NCBI RefSeq assembly: GCF_010365285.1
Contig: NZ_CP048286.1
Location: 3,917,501 to 3,981,500, forward strand
Source of the DNA: Paenibacillus rhizovicinus
Lineage (GTDB): Bacteria > Bacillota > Bacilli > Paenibacillales > Paenibacillaceae
Reading direction: 5' to 3'
DNA length: 64,000 nucleotides
Shown here: piece by piece, positions 43,420-52,032 of the stretch
Layout of the letters: the number at the start of each line of letters is the position of its first letter
How positions within the stretch are numbered: the first letter of the stretch is position 1
The notes under the pieces: generated by a model
Told to the model about the DNA's origin: nothing
Seen by the model: the letters and a program-made list of their open reading frames with translations, nothing else
Databases searched by the model: none
Translations under genes and position numbers: made by a program

Positions 43420-45045
43420 ATGAAAAAGACAGCAACAGTAGCAACGCTTATCGTCAGCGCCCTCGTATTCACTGCCTGCGGCAGCAAGGGCGGCGGAGGC
43501 GGCAACCTGGCCGATGCCAGCTTCACGGTCGACGCGGCGACGCCAAGCTGGAAGACCGACAAATCGACGGCCGATCTCAGCTGGTACATCAACTTCGACT
43601 GGTTCGCGCAAACATGGGGCAACGATACGGCGACGAAATTCATTACGGAAGACACGGGCGTCAACGTTACGTACCAGAACGGAACGGACGACAAGCTCAA
43701 CACCATGATGGCCTCCGGCGACCTGCCTGATATCATCACGATCGACGGCACGAGCCCGCTGATCAAAGATGCAAGCAAATTCGCGATTCCGCTGGACGAA
43801 CTGGCGAAGAAATACGATCCGTACTTCCTCTCTTCGGCGGCCAAACCGGATACGTTGAAGTTCTTCACGCAGGACGACGGCCATGTGTACGGTTACCCGA
43901 ACTTCTCCAATACGCAATCGGACTATGAGAAGGGCGGCGTCTACGGCAACCAGGCATTCATGGTGCGCAAAGACATTTACGAGCAAATCGGCAGCCCGGA
44001 TATGACGACGCCGGAAGGCTTCACGGCCGCATTGGAAGCGGTTAAAAAGCTGGGGCTGAAAGACGCGCTGGGCAAGCCGATCGTGCCGTTCGGCACGCAA
44101 AACTTCAGCGACGGCTCGGAGAAGAACGGCGTATTCGACCGTACGCTGGCGGACTTCATCGGCGTGCCGATGCTGACGGACGACGGCAAGTATTATGACC
44201 GTCTGACCGACGCCGACTACCAGAAATGGCTGAAAGTGTTCGTGGCAGCCCGTCAGAACGGCCTGACGGACAAGGACATGGTCACCATGACGAAGGATGA
44301 CAAAGACGCGCGTTTGACGAACGGCAGTTACTTCGTCTACTTCGACAACGATATTATCGGCGAGACGGATCCGATGACGGTGTGGGCCAGCGAGAACCCG
44401 GACAAGGCGTACATTGCCGTCGAAGGACCGAAGTCGACGGTGGGCCGCAAACCGGCGCTGCCTGGTACGTCGATCGAAGGCTGGACGCAAACGTTCATTT
44501 CGAAGAGCGCCAAGAACCCGCAGAAGGCGATGGAGCTCGTTGAGTACCTCGTCAGCGAATACGGCGACACGGTCATGAACTTCGGCCGCGAAGGCCAAAC
44601 GTATACGATGAAGGACGGCAAGCCCGTGCTGAATGCGGACTTGCTGCAATTGAAGCAAACCGATCCGTCAGCCTTCGAGACGAAGGTCGGCTTGACGACG
44701 CATCTGTGGCTGCAGGACAGCGCGCTGCTGTCGCGCCAAATGGGCATCGACCAATTCCCGAAATATTTGCAGCAAGCGAAGCAGTGGACGGTCCAATATA
44801 CCGTGCCGCAATTCGAAATGGCGAGCCTCGACGTATACCTGTCGCGCGAATCCGCGCGCAACGTGGAGAAGATCAACCAGGATTGGGCGCAGACGATCGC
44901 GAAGATTCTGAACGCCAAGTCGGACTCGGAAGTCGACCAGGACATGGCCGCTTTCGTCAAGTACCGTCAAGACAACGGTTGGGACAAGCTGGTTGAAGAG
45001 CGCAATACGCAAATCGAAGCGAACAAGAAGAAGCTTGCTCAATAG
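43420..45045 (+). CDS. Oligosaccharide-binding lipoprotein, LplA type
   Basis: 541 residues with a lipoprotein signal (ALVFTAC, Cys20) and a long extracellular binding domain containing WYINFDWFAQTWGNDTATKFI and GTDDKLNTMMASGDLPDII, as in LplA-like proteins. The ATG at 43420 follows AAAGGGGAAG. It delivers substrate to the two upstream permeases. By operon content the ligand should be a heteroglycan fragment with both alpha- and beta-linked sugars, possibly amino sugar (inference). Confidence 0.92.
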   Translation: MKKTATVATLIVSALVFTACGSKGGGGGNLADASFTVDAATPSWKTDKSTADLSWYINFDWFAQTWGNDTATKFITEDTGVNVTYQNGTDDKLNTMMASGDLPDIITIDGTSPLIKDASKFAIPLDELAKKYDPYFLSSAAKPDTLKFFTQDDGHVYGYPNFSNTQSDYEKGGVYGNQAFMVRKDIYEQIGSPDMTTPEGFTAALEAVKKLGLKDALGKPIVPFGTQNFSDGSEKNGVFDRTLADFIGVPMLTDDGKYYDRLTDADYQKWLKVFVAARQNGLTDKDMVTMTKDDKDARLTNGSYFVYFDNDIIGETDPMTVWASENPDKAYIAVEGPKSTVGRKPALPGTSIEGWTQTFISKSAKNPQKAMELVEYLVSEYGDTVMNFGREGQTYTMKDGKPVLNADLLQLKQTDPSAFETKVGLTTHLWLQDSALLSRQMGIDQFPKYLQQAKQWTVQYTVPQFEMASLDVYLSRESARNVEKINQDWAQTIAKILNAKSDSEVDQDMAAFVKYRQDNGWDKLVEERNTQIEANKKKLAQ

Positions 45046-45079
45046 TTCGAGTATGACGTGACGGCGTTTAGCCGCATGG

Positions 45080-45124
45080 ACAGCCCTATCCCGGCATTTG
45101 CTGGGGTGGGGCTGTTTTGTTTGT
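45080..45124 (+). terminator. Terminator of the amino-sugar operon
   Basis: ACAGCCCTATCCC pairs with GGGGTGGGGCTGT around a short loop, followed by a T-rich tail. A run of eleven G residues follows at 45150-45160. Confidence 0.8.
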
Positions 45125-45228
45125 TTGGTTGGAAACGGGCCGGGGGGAAGGGGGGGGGGGAGAAAGGAAGGATGGGGCATCCGGTAGGGCTTTCTGCTAT
45201 AATTCGATCCAAAAGGAGGCGGCTATGA

Positions 45229-45927
45229 ATGGCGGGAACGGAAACGGCAGTTAGCGCGGCGGCATATTCGGACAAACTGGAGGCGTTGTTTCGCGGGCAT
45301 GCGAATGCCGAACAGGCGGCTGCAATGAAGGCGTATATGCGGGAGCAATTCGATTTTCTGGGCATTCGTACGCCGGAGCGCAACGCGCTGATGAAGGCGT
45401 TCGTGAAGGAACACGGCGTGCCTTCCGGTGCGGAGCTGGAGGCGACGGTGCGGCGGCTGTGGGCGCTGCCGGAGCGAGAGTATTTGTACGCGGCGATGAC
45501 GCTGATGGACAAGCGGAAGAAGGAGCTTGGTCCGGCGCAGACGGAGCTGTTGGAATTCCTGATTACGACGCATGCATGGTGGGATACGGTCGACCTGCTG
45601 GCAAGCCATCTGGCAGGCACGTTGTTCGGCAAGCACCCCGAGCTGGTGCCGGCGTTTACGGAGAAGTGGATCACTGCGGAAAGCCTCTGGCTGCGTCGCA
45701 GCGCGCTGCTGTTCCAGCTGGGGTACAAGGGACGCACCGACGCGGAGCTGCTGTTCTCGCTCGTTCGGCGGACGGCGCACGAGAGCGACTTCTTCATGCG
45801 CAAGGCGATCGGCTGGGCGCTGCGGGAGTACGGCAAGACCGACCCGGACGCGGTGCGCGCCTTCGTCCGCGAGACGGAGCTGTCGCCGCTCAGCGTGCGC
45901 GAGGCGTTGAAGCATATCGGGGAGTGA
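45229..45927 (+). CDS. DNA alkylation repair protein (AlkD-like)
   Basis: 232 residues of HEAT-like helical repeats. FLGIRTPERNALMK, ITTHAWWDTVDLLASH and the basic SLWLRRSALLFQL match the AlkD/AlkC-type glycosylases that excise N3- and N7-alkylpurines; the Trp-Trp-Asp and Arg positions used for lesion recognition are present. The ATG has AGGAGG 9 bp upstream. It stands alone, with its own promoter region downstream of a G11 tract. Confidence 0.9.
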   Translation: MAGTETAVSAAAYSDKLEALFRGHANAEQAAAMKAYMREQFDFLGIRTPERNALMKAFVKEHGVPSGAELEATVRRLWALPEREYLYAAMTLMDKRKKELGPAQTELLEFLITTHAWWDTVDLLASHLAGTLFGKHPELVPAFTEKWITAESLWLRRSALLFQLGYKGRTDAELLFSLVRRTAHESDFFMRKAIGWALREYGKTDPDAVRAFVRETELSPLSVREALKHIGE

Positions 45928-46083
45928 GCGGCCGGGGCGGGCTCGAGCGTCCGAGAGGCAGGGAGGCCTAGCCGGCAGGGACACGGCGCTGGGTGAGGGA
46001 TTGGCGCCAGGAGGGCTGCCGAAACGGCAGGAATTCGGCACCGAAATTCGCTCGGGCGCCAGAAAAGCGACTCAACGCGCGAG

Positions 46084-46255
46084 CCAGCGCGACGCTGGAG
46101 TTTTGTACGAAAATCATAACAAAGCATCGTGCGAAGCAGTCCGTCACTGGGGTTTTGTACGAAAAATCGTACAAAGCACCGTGTGATCCAGCAAGTCGCT
46201 GGTGTTTTGTACGAAAAATCGAACAAAGCAACGTGCGAACCAGCGCGTAAGCGGG
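46084..46255. repeat. Three 52-bp hairpin repeats plus a partial copy
   Basis: Three tandem 52-bp units followed by a 16-bp partial. Each has CCAGC-N5-GCTGG (units 1 and 3) and arms TTTGTACGA and TCGTACAAA around AAAA (perfect in unit 2). The rest of the 462-bp gap between the alkD-like gene and the hydrolase is GC-rich and holds no gene that I can support. Confidence 0.88.
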
Positions 46256-46389
46256 CCCTTTCCCACGAAAACGGCCCGATTTATCGCCCCACCACGAATG
46301 ACGAAAAGGAAATTGACGGCATGCGCATTCCGTGTTATTCTAATCCCAACAAAGTTGGTAGGAATTATAGGAATAAGGTGGTGCCGATC

Positions 46390-47214
46390 ATGAATCATTC
46401 CATAACAATCAAGAGCGGCGAGGTCGAGCTGGCCGGCGTGCTGCAATACCCCGTCGTGGAAGCAGGGGCCAAACGTGCGGATAAACATCCGATCGTGATC
46501 ATTTGCCATGGTTTCATCGGCAACCGGATGGGGACGGACCGGCTGTTCGTGGAGGCGGCGGAACGGTTGACGCGCAGGGGATATTTGGTGCTGCGTTTCG
46601 ACTACGGCGGCTGCGGCGAAAGCTCGGGCGATTACGGCAACGGCGGGTTGGATGAGCTCATCGCCCAGACGCGCACGGTGATCGACTACGCTTCGAGCCT
46701 TGATTTGGTCGATTCGGAGCGCCTCATACTTGTGGGCCACAGCCTCGGCGGCGCGATTGCGGTACTTACGGCGGCACGGGATGCGCGAGTGAAGTCGCTT
46801 GTTCTGTGGGCGCCTGTCGCGCATCCGTACATGGACATTCGCAATATTATCGGTACCAAGGCAATCGAGGAGATCGACACTGCCGGCCGATCCGACTATA
46901 TGCATTATCAGTTTACGAAGCGGTTTACCGATTCCCTTGCGCAGTACCAGCCGCTGACGGAAACGCGCGGGTACGCCGGCGACGTATTGATCGTGCACGG
47001 CACGGCCGACACGGTTATTCCGGTCGATTACTGCTTCCTTTATCAGAAAATGTTCTGGCTTCGCAAAGAGGGCAACTGCGATAAAGAGGTCATTTTGCAG
47101 GGCGACCATACGTTCTCGAACAAAGCTTTGCGTGACGAGCTGTTCGATATCTCGCTCCGCTGGATTGACTCCATCGGCAAACGCCGCAACGACTGGAGCT
47201 TATGGACGATTTAG
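46390..47214 (+). CDS. Alpha/beta hydrolase (serine esterase type)
   Basis: 274 residues from the ATG at 46390, which has AAGGTGG 8 bp upstream; the open frame continues back through the 52-bp repeats, which I treat as non-coding. Oxyanion-hole segment VIICHGFIGNR, lid-proximal RFDYGGCGESSGDYG, nucleophile elbow GHSLGG and acid/His segments VLIVHGTADTVIPVDY and LQGDHTF are all present. It resembles feruloyl/cinnamoyl esterases of the Est1E type. No signal peptide. Substrate unknown; an esterase acting on plant-derived oligosaccharides would fit the surrounding glycosidases. Confidence 0.88.
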   Translation: MNHSITIKSGEVELAGVLQYPVVEAGAKRADKHPIVIICHGFIGNRMGTDRLFVEAAERLTRRGYLVLRFDYGGCGESSGDYGNGGLDELIAQTRTVIDYASSLDLVDSERLILVGHSLGGAIAVLTAARDARVKSLVLWAPVAHPYMDIRNIIGTKAIEEIDTAGRSDYMHYQFTKRFTDSLAQYQPLTETRGYAGDVLIVHGTADTVIPVDYCFLYQKMFWLRKEGNCDKEVILQGDHTFSNKALRDELFDISLRWIDSIGKRRNDWSLWTI

Positions 47215-47230
47215 CGAGATCACTTATACG

Positions 47231-47268
47231 GCCGCTTCCGCTCGAATAGAGCAGGGGGCGGTTTTTTT
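47231..47268 (+). terminator. Hydrolase terminator
   Basis: CCGCTTCCGCTC pairs with GAGCAGGGGGCGG, allowing G-U pairs, followed by seven T residues. Confidence 0.8.
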
Positions 47269-47399
47269 GACGCCTGCTTCAGGGTCCCTTGCCTACGGGC
47301 GAACAATCGGATAAACCGCTGCAACAATTTGCGTGTCTTCTTTCGTATGATAGGGTAAGACTATGGAGAAATACGCGAATGAAACAGGTGGTGGAATCG

Positions 47400-48818
47400 A
47401 TGCGAAAAATACTGCTGGCCGCGCTTGTGCTTTCGATCGGACTGGCGGGCGGCTGCGGATCGGCAAACAATCATGAGGGAACTGGCGGCCAGACGGGCTC
47501 TTCGAATTCGGCTGGAGGCGCGGTCGAGCCGCCGGTGAAGACGCCGGCCAACGGGAATGCGCCGTCGCAGCCGGGCGACGCCGGAAATGAGCCGTCTCAA
47601 ACGCCGTCGCAGCCGGGGAACACCGGAAATGCGCCATCGCAAACGCCGTCCCAGACGCCGTCGCAGAACGGCAATGCCGGGAACGCGCCGTCGCAGGAAC
47701 CGGCTACGCACACGGCGACGGCGGCGGAGCTCGTCGCGCAGAAGCTGCGGAAGATGACGCTGGACGAGAAGCTGGGCGAGATGATCATCGCCGGGCTTGA
47801 CGGTACCGCGGGCAGCGAGCAAACGAAGGCGATGATCCAGCAGAAGCATATCGGCGGTTTTATTTTCTATAAACAGAATGTGACGACGCCTGCGGGCGTG
47901 GCTGCCTTCGTCAATCAGCTCAAGGCGTGGAACAAAGGGAATCCATCCCCGCTGCTGATCTCGGTGGACCAAGAGGGCGGCCGCGTCGCCAGGCTGCCTG
48001 GACTGCTTAAGATCCCTGCAGCCAGAGTGATCGGAGATACGGGGGACAAGACGTATGCGGCTTCGATCGGCAGCGCTTTGGGGCAGGCGAGCAAGCTGAT
48101 GGGCTTCAACGTGGATTTTGCCCCGGTGCTCGACATTAACAGCAACCCGAAGAACCCGGTCATCGGCGATCGTTCCTTTGGCACGACCTCGAAGCGGGTG
48201 GCGGACATGGGCTTGGCGGCTATGGAGGCGATCCGGAAGCAGGGCGTGATTCCGGTCGTGAAGCATTTTCCGGGTCACGGGGATACGTCGGTAGACTCCC
48301 ATCTGGAGCTGCCGGTCGTGAACAAAACGTTGGCGCAGCTGAAGGCCTTCGAATGGATACCGTTCAAGGCCGCGGTCAAAGACGGCGTCGACATGGTGAT
48401 GGTGGCGCATATTCTGTTTCCGAAAATCGACAAGAACGTCCCGGCTTCCTTGTCGAAGACGATTATCACGGATCAGCTGCGCGGCGAGCTGGGCTTCAAA
48501 GGCGTCGTAATCACGGACGATATGACCATGGGCGCGATCGCGAATCATTTCGGGCTGGCGCAGGCTGCGGTCACGTCCGTCAAAGCCGGAAGCGACATCA
48601 TTCTGCTCGCGCACGGGTACGAGGATGCGACGACCGTGCTTGCGGCGTTGAAGCAAAGCGTGCAGAAGGGCGAATTGACGGAGAGCCGGATCAATGAGAG
48701 CGTAACCCGCATTCTGACGCTGAAAATGAAATACAAGCTGAGCGATGCCGCCGCTTCGGCGCATCCCGACGTCAGCGGCGTGAATGCGGCCATTAAGAAG
48801 GCGGTTGCCGCGCATTAG
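47400..48818 (+). CDS. GH3 beta-N-acetylglucosaminidase lipoprotein (NagZ-like)
   Basis: 472 residues from the ATG at 47400 (AGGTGG upstream; the ATG at 47379 is an alternative). The lipoprotein signal ends in LAGGC (Cys19). A Pro/Ser/Gln/Asn-rich spacer with repeated PSQ and GN units tethers the enzyme outside the membrane. The catalytic domain has SVDQEGGRVARLPG, the NagZ His-Asp dyad loop KHFPGHGDTSVDSH and the nucleophile Asp in VITDDMTMGAI. It should release GlcNAc from muropeptides or chito-oligosaccharides at the cell surface. Gram-positive NagZ proteins of this kind are usually secreted, as here. Confidence 0.92.
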   Translation: MRKILLAALVLSIGLAGGCGSANNHEGTGGQTGSSNSAGGAVEPPVKTPANGNAPSQPGDAGNEPSQTPSQPGNTGNAPSQTPSQTPSQNGNAGNAPSQEPATHTATAAELVAQKLRKMTLDEKLGEMIIAGLDGTAGSEQTKAMIQQKHIGGFIFYKQNVTTPAGVAAFVNQLKAWNKGNPSPLLISVDQEGGRVARLPGLLKIPAARVIGDTGDKTYAASIGSALGQASKLMGFNVDFAPVLDINSNPKNPVIGDRSFGTTSKRVADMGLAAMEAIRKQGVIPVVKHFPGHGDTSVDSHLELPVVNKTLAQLKAFEWIPFKAAVKDGVDMVMVAHILFPKIDKNVPASLSKTIITDQLRGELGFKGVVITDDMTMGAIANHFGLAQAAVTSVKAGSDIILLAHGYEDATTVLAALKQSVQKGELTESRINESVTRILTLKMKYKLSDAAASAHPDVSGVNAAIKKAVAAH

Positions 48819-48930
48819 ATCGGTCGCAACTGTATCGACTGTTCGTGTCGAACCGTTCGGCGAGAGCGCGAGCGTGTTCCGCCCTCCCGCACCTCGCGTA
48901 TCTCGCGCCAGGCTGCGATCGCCGAAAATA

Positions 48931-48976
48931 AAAACCGCGTAACTACCGGCTTGCTGCCGGTGGTTACGCGGTTTTT
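48931..48976. terminator. Bidirectional terminator between nagZ-like and lacI-like genes
   Basis: AAAACCGCGTAACTACCGGC pairs with GCCGGTGGTTACGCGGTTTT around TTGCT, with T and A tracts on both sides. Confidence 0.92.
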
Positions 48977-49052
48977 GCTGTGCGCAAGTGCCTGTTGCTG
49001 TGCGTAAAGCACCTTTGGTGCACGAAGTGCCCTTTGCTGTGCGCAAAGGACC
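48972..49052. repeat. Four degenerate 21-bp tandem repeats
   Basis: Units resembling TTTGCTGTGCGCAAGTGCC (18-21 bp) occur four times between the terminator and the LacI-family stop. No coding capacity or function is apparent. Confidence 0.7.
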
Positions 49053-49060
49053 TGCTCGTA

Positions 49061-50092
49061 TCAGCCCCGATTAGCCGTCGGGGAAATCGAAGATTCCCGA
49101 ACGATAAGCCGATGGGGAATGATAATCTGCTTCTGATTCAGCGGCTCGTCCTGAACGACGCGCAGCAGCGACTGCGAAGCGGTATACCCGAGCTGATACG
49201 TGCCGATGTCGATGGAGCTGATCGGCGTCGAGGCGAGCTCGGAGAGCGGAATGTTGTTGAAGCTGACGAGGCAGATGTCCGCGGGCACGCTGTAGCCGAG
49301 CTCGGTCAGTCCGCGCAGGACGCCGAAGGCCAGCAGGTCGTCGAATACGACGAGCGCGGTCGGCCGTTCCGGCAGGCTCATGAAGAACGACATGGCCCGA
49401 AAGCCGCTTTCCTGCAGCAGGTCGCCTTCCATGATCCATTCCGGACGGATGTCCAGCCTATGCTCTTTAAGTGCTTTTCGATACCCGTGCAGCCGGTCCT
49501 GCGACACGACAAGGTTCGGCGGCCCGCTGATGAAGCCGATCCGGGTATGGCCCTGTGCAATGAAATGGTTCGTTGCGTCGTAAGCGGCCTGGATATTGTT
49601 GTTGTCGATCGACAGCACGTCCGGGAACTCGTCGCTGCGTCCGATGAGCACGAACGGGAATTGATGTTCCTGAAGAAAGCCGACGATCGGATCCGACGTG
49701 CGCGAAGACAACAGCAAGATGCCGTCAATGCGGCGGCCCATCACGAGGCGGGTAATCGTTTCAAGCTCCGTGGTTTCCGACGTCACCGTCGTCAGCAGCA
49801 TATCGTACCCGGCGCGGGCGGCCTGCGTGACGATTCCCCGAATCAGCTCCCCGAAGAAGAAGTTCTGGAACAGCTCTTCGGCAGGCCGGGGCAGAAGGAT
49901 GCCAAGCGTCTTCGTCGTCTTGGAGACGAGGCTCTTCGCCATGATATTCGGATGGTAGTCCATCTCTGCCATGATCTCTTTAACCCGGCGCGACGTTTCC
50001 TTGCTGATCCGCGGATGGTTGGATACGACCCGGGATACGGTAGAAGGCGAGACGCCGGCAATGCGTGCTATATCTTTAATTGTGACCGACAT
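49061..50092 (-). CDS. LacI-family regulator of maltodextrin genes
   Basis: 343 residues. The DNA-binding domain TIKDIARIAGVSPSTVSRVVSNHPRISKETSRRV is at residues 3-37, followed by a periplasmic-binding-like effector domain with TLGILLPRPAEELFQNFFF and RIGFISGPPNLVVSQDRLHGYRKAL. It resembles the Gram-positive MalR/GanR group. The ATG at 50092 follows GGGGGA; the longer frame is rejected. It diverges from a maltodextrin-type ABC operon and three CAAACG-type operators lie between them, so repression of that operon relieved by maltose is likely. Confidence 0.92.
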   Translation of the reverse strand: MSVTIKDIARIAGVSPSTVSRVVSNHPRISKETSRRVKEIMAEMDYHPNIMAKSLVSKTTKTLGILLPRPAEELFQNFFFGELIRGIVTQAARAGYDMLLTTVTSETTELETITRLVMGRRIDGILLLSSRTSDPIVGFLQEHQFPFVLIGRSDEFPDVLSIDNNNIQAAYDATNHFIAQGHTRIGFISGPPNLVVSQDRLHGYRKALKEHRLDIRPEWIMEGDLLQESGFRAMSFFMSLPERPTALVVFDDLLAFGVLRGLTELGYSVPADICLVSFNNIPLSELASTPISSIDIGTYQLGYTASQSLLRVVQDEPLNQKQIIIPHRLIVRESSISPTANRG

Positions 50093-50111
50093 ATTGGATC
50101 CCCCAATGCAA

Positions 50112-50424
50112 TGCGCAAACGTGTGCACTGCAACTGATTTGTTACTAGTTCATGTAAGACAGGTGAAATCACTAGAATACTTAGAGTATATCATTGAAAA
50201 GATTTTCATGCACAAATTTAATTTTCTGAGTAAACGGGAGTAAATCGAAGAAAATTAAAGATCGGATTGTATTTATCCGTAAAAACAGGCTGTGCAAACG
50301 TTTTCCCAACTGAATATTCGTGTTGTATGATTAGGACGTTGAAAAACGCTTTCTTTTCCTCGAAATAACGGCTGGAATGTATTTCTTCTCGCCTAATTAT
50401 GCCCAGTTGTTCAAACGTTTGCAC
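50112..50424. promoter_or_regulatory. Divergent control region with LacI-type operators and a cre-like site
   Basis: The 491-bp gap holds three LacI-family half-palindromes: TGCGCAAACGTGTGCA (50112-50127), GTGCAAACGTTTTCCC (50292-50307) and the near-perfect GTTCAAACGTTTGCAC (50409-50424). TTGAAAAACGCTTTCT (50339-50354) resembles a CcpA cre. Two bound sites about 115-180 bp apart would permit looping. No additional gene is seen. Confidence 0.7.
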
Positions 50425-50583
50425 GATGTTTACGACGGTATCATTCGCGGAAGGTGCAAGCCTGTAATAGGATACCGATTATTGGTTACCCTACATGGCA
50501 TAGCCGGATTCAGGGAAATAGAGGTGTTGCCCGGCATATTGCCGGCGATAAGCTTGATCTAAATGAGAGGGGTTCTTGTACAG

Positions 50584-51909
50584 ATGAAAAAAACCGTATC
50601 CTTACTGATGGTATTAACGCTTGCCGCTACGATGACCGCTTGCGGTTCGAAATCCGAGAACAACACTGGCAACACCAATACGGGCACGGCGAACAACGGT
50701 ACGGCCAATAACGGCGCAGCGGGCAACGGAACGAACGCCGGCGGCGAAGAAGCGGAACTGACACCCGAGCCGGGCGCGACTTTGCTCGTATGGGAAGCCA
50801 AAGAAGAACGTCCTTTCGTAGAGAAAATGATGCAGGAATTCAAAGATAAATACGGCGTAGAAGTGAAAATGGAAGAGATCGGCGCAGGCGACCAAGTCGC
50901 GAAGCTGACGACGGACGGTCCTGCGGGCATCGCGGCAGACGTCGTATTGTTCCCTCACGATAACTTGGGCAAAGCGGTTTCCTCCGGCCTCGTGCTGCCG
51001 AACGACGAGTTCGAAGACGCAGCCAAAGCGGAAAACAGCGAAATCGCCGTGAATGCGGTCACTTACGACGGTATCCTCTACGGTTACCCGCGTGCGGTCG
51101 AAACGTATGCGATGTTCTACAACAAAGACCTGATCGCAACGCCGCCGACATCGTTCGACGAAGTGAAGACATTCGCTAAGACGTTCAACGACAAGAAGAA
51201 CAACAAGTATGCCTTCATGTGGGATATCGGCAACTTCTACTTCAGCTATCCGTTCCTGTCTTCGACCGGCGGCTACGTGTACGGCAACGGCGGTCAGGAC
51301 AAAGCGGATATCGGCCTGAACAACGAAGGTGCTATCCAAGGCGCGACTTACTTCGCATCGCTGAAGAAAGACGTGCTGCCGCTTAAATCCGGCGACGTGA
51401 CGTACGACATCAAGAAAGGTCTCTTCACGGGCGGCACGCTGGCGATGAACATCGACGGTCCTTGGGCAATCGGCGACATCAAGAAATCCGGCATCAACTT
51501 CGGCGTGGCTCCGATTCCGACCATTGATGGCAAACCGGCTGTTTCCTTCTCCGGCGTTAAAGCTTGGTACGTCAACTCGTTCACGAAATATCCGAACGCG
51601 GCGAAGCTGTTCGCGCGGTTCGCGTCTACGAAAGAAGCGCAGCTGGAGGACTTCACGCTGACTGGCGCTATCCCGGCCAATAAAGAAGCGACGGAAGATC
51701 CGAAGATCCAAAACGACGAAGTCGTAAAAGCGTTCATCGAGCAATTCAAAAACTCGCAGTACATGCCTTCGATTCCTGAAATGGGCAATGTATGGACGCC
51801 GATCGGCGCAGCGCTCTCCGACATCTGGAACGCGGGCAAAGATCCGAAGACGGCGCTCGACAACGCGGTCAAACAAATTCAAGATGCGAACGCGGCGGCT
51901 TCCAAATAA
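50584..51909 (+). CDS. Maltodextrin-binding lipoprotein (MalE/MdxE type)
   Basis: 441 residues with lipobox MTAC (Cys20), then a Thr/Asn/Gly-rich linker of about 40 residues and a binding domain. LLVWEAKEERPFVEKMMQEFKDKYGVEV, GPAGIAADVVLFPHDNLGKAVSSGL and LAMNIDGPWAIGDIKKSGINFGVAPIP are the classic MalE features. The ATG at 50584 is preferred over the upstream ATG at 50563 because the signal peptide starts MKKT. It is the first gene of the malE-malF-malG-amylase operon. Confidence 0.93.
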   Translation: MKKTVSLLMVLTLAATMTACGSKSENNTGNTNTGTANNGTANNGAAGNGTNAGGEEAELTPEPGATLLVWEAKEERPFVEKMMQEFKDKYGVEVKMEEIGAGDQVAKLTTDGPAGIAADVVLFPHDNLGKAVSSGLVLPNDEFEDAAKAENSEIAVNAVTYDGILYGYPRAVETYAMFYNKDLIATPPTSFDEVKTFAKTFNDKKNNKYAFMWDIGNFYFSYPFLSSTGGYVYGNGGQDKADIGLNNEGAIQGATYFASLKKDVLPLKSGDVTYDIKKGLFTGGTLAMNIDGPWAIGDIKKSGINFGVAPIPTIDGKPAVSFSGVKAWYVNSFTKYPNAAKLFARFASTKEAQLEDFTLTGAIPANKEATEDPKIQNDEVVKAFIEQFKNSQYMPSIPEMGNVWTPIGAALSDIWNAGKDPKTALDNAVKQIQDANAAASK

Positions 51910-51960
51910 GAAACAGGCAAGCGATCCGTCTGCAAGTATTCAATTCAATAGTACGCCATT

Positions 51961-51988
51961 ACCCGCCCTTTCATTAATAAGGGCGGGT
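51961..51988 (+). other. Intercistronic hairpin after malE-like gene
   Basis: ACCCGCCCTT pairs perfectly with AAGGGCGGGT around an eight-base loop. No T tract follows. In other bacteria similar elements stabilise the abundant malE segment of the mRNA (known for E. coli malE-malF; inference here). Confidence 0.75.
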
Positions 51989-52032
51989 GAAACGGCTTTA
52001 AATTCGCAAACCGGAAAGGAGTTGGGGGTGGG

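Noticed and set aside
41579..45045. Missing ATPase as evidence of a broken transporter
   Set aside because: CUT1 systems in these bacteria routinely share one MsmX-like ATPase encoded elsewhere, and all three operons in the window show the same pattern.
46129..46389. Upstream extension of the alpha/beta hydrolase frame
   Set aside because: It is made of the 52-bp hairpin repeats and lacks a ribosome binding site; the ATG at 46390 has one.
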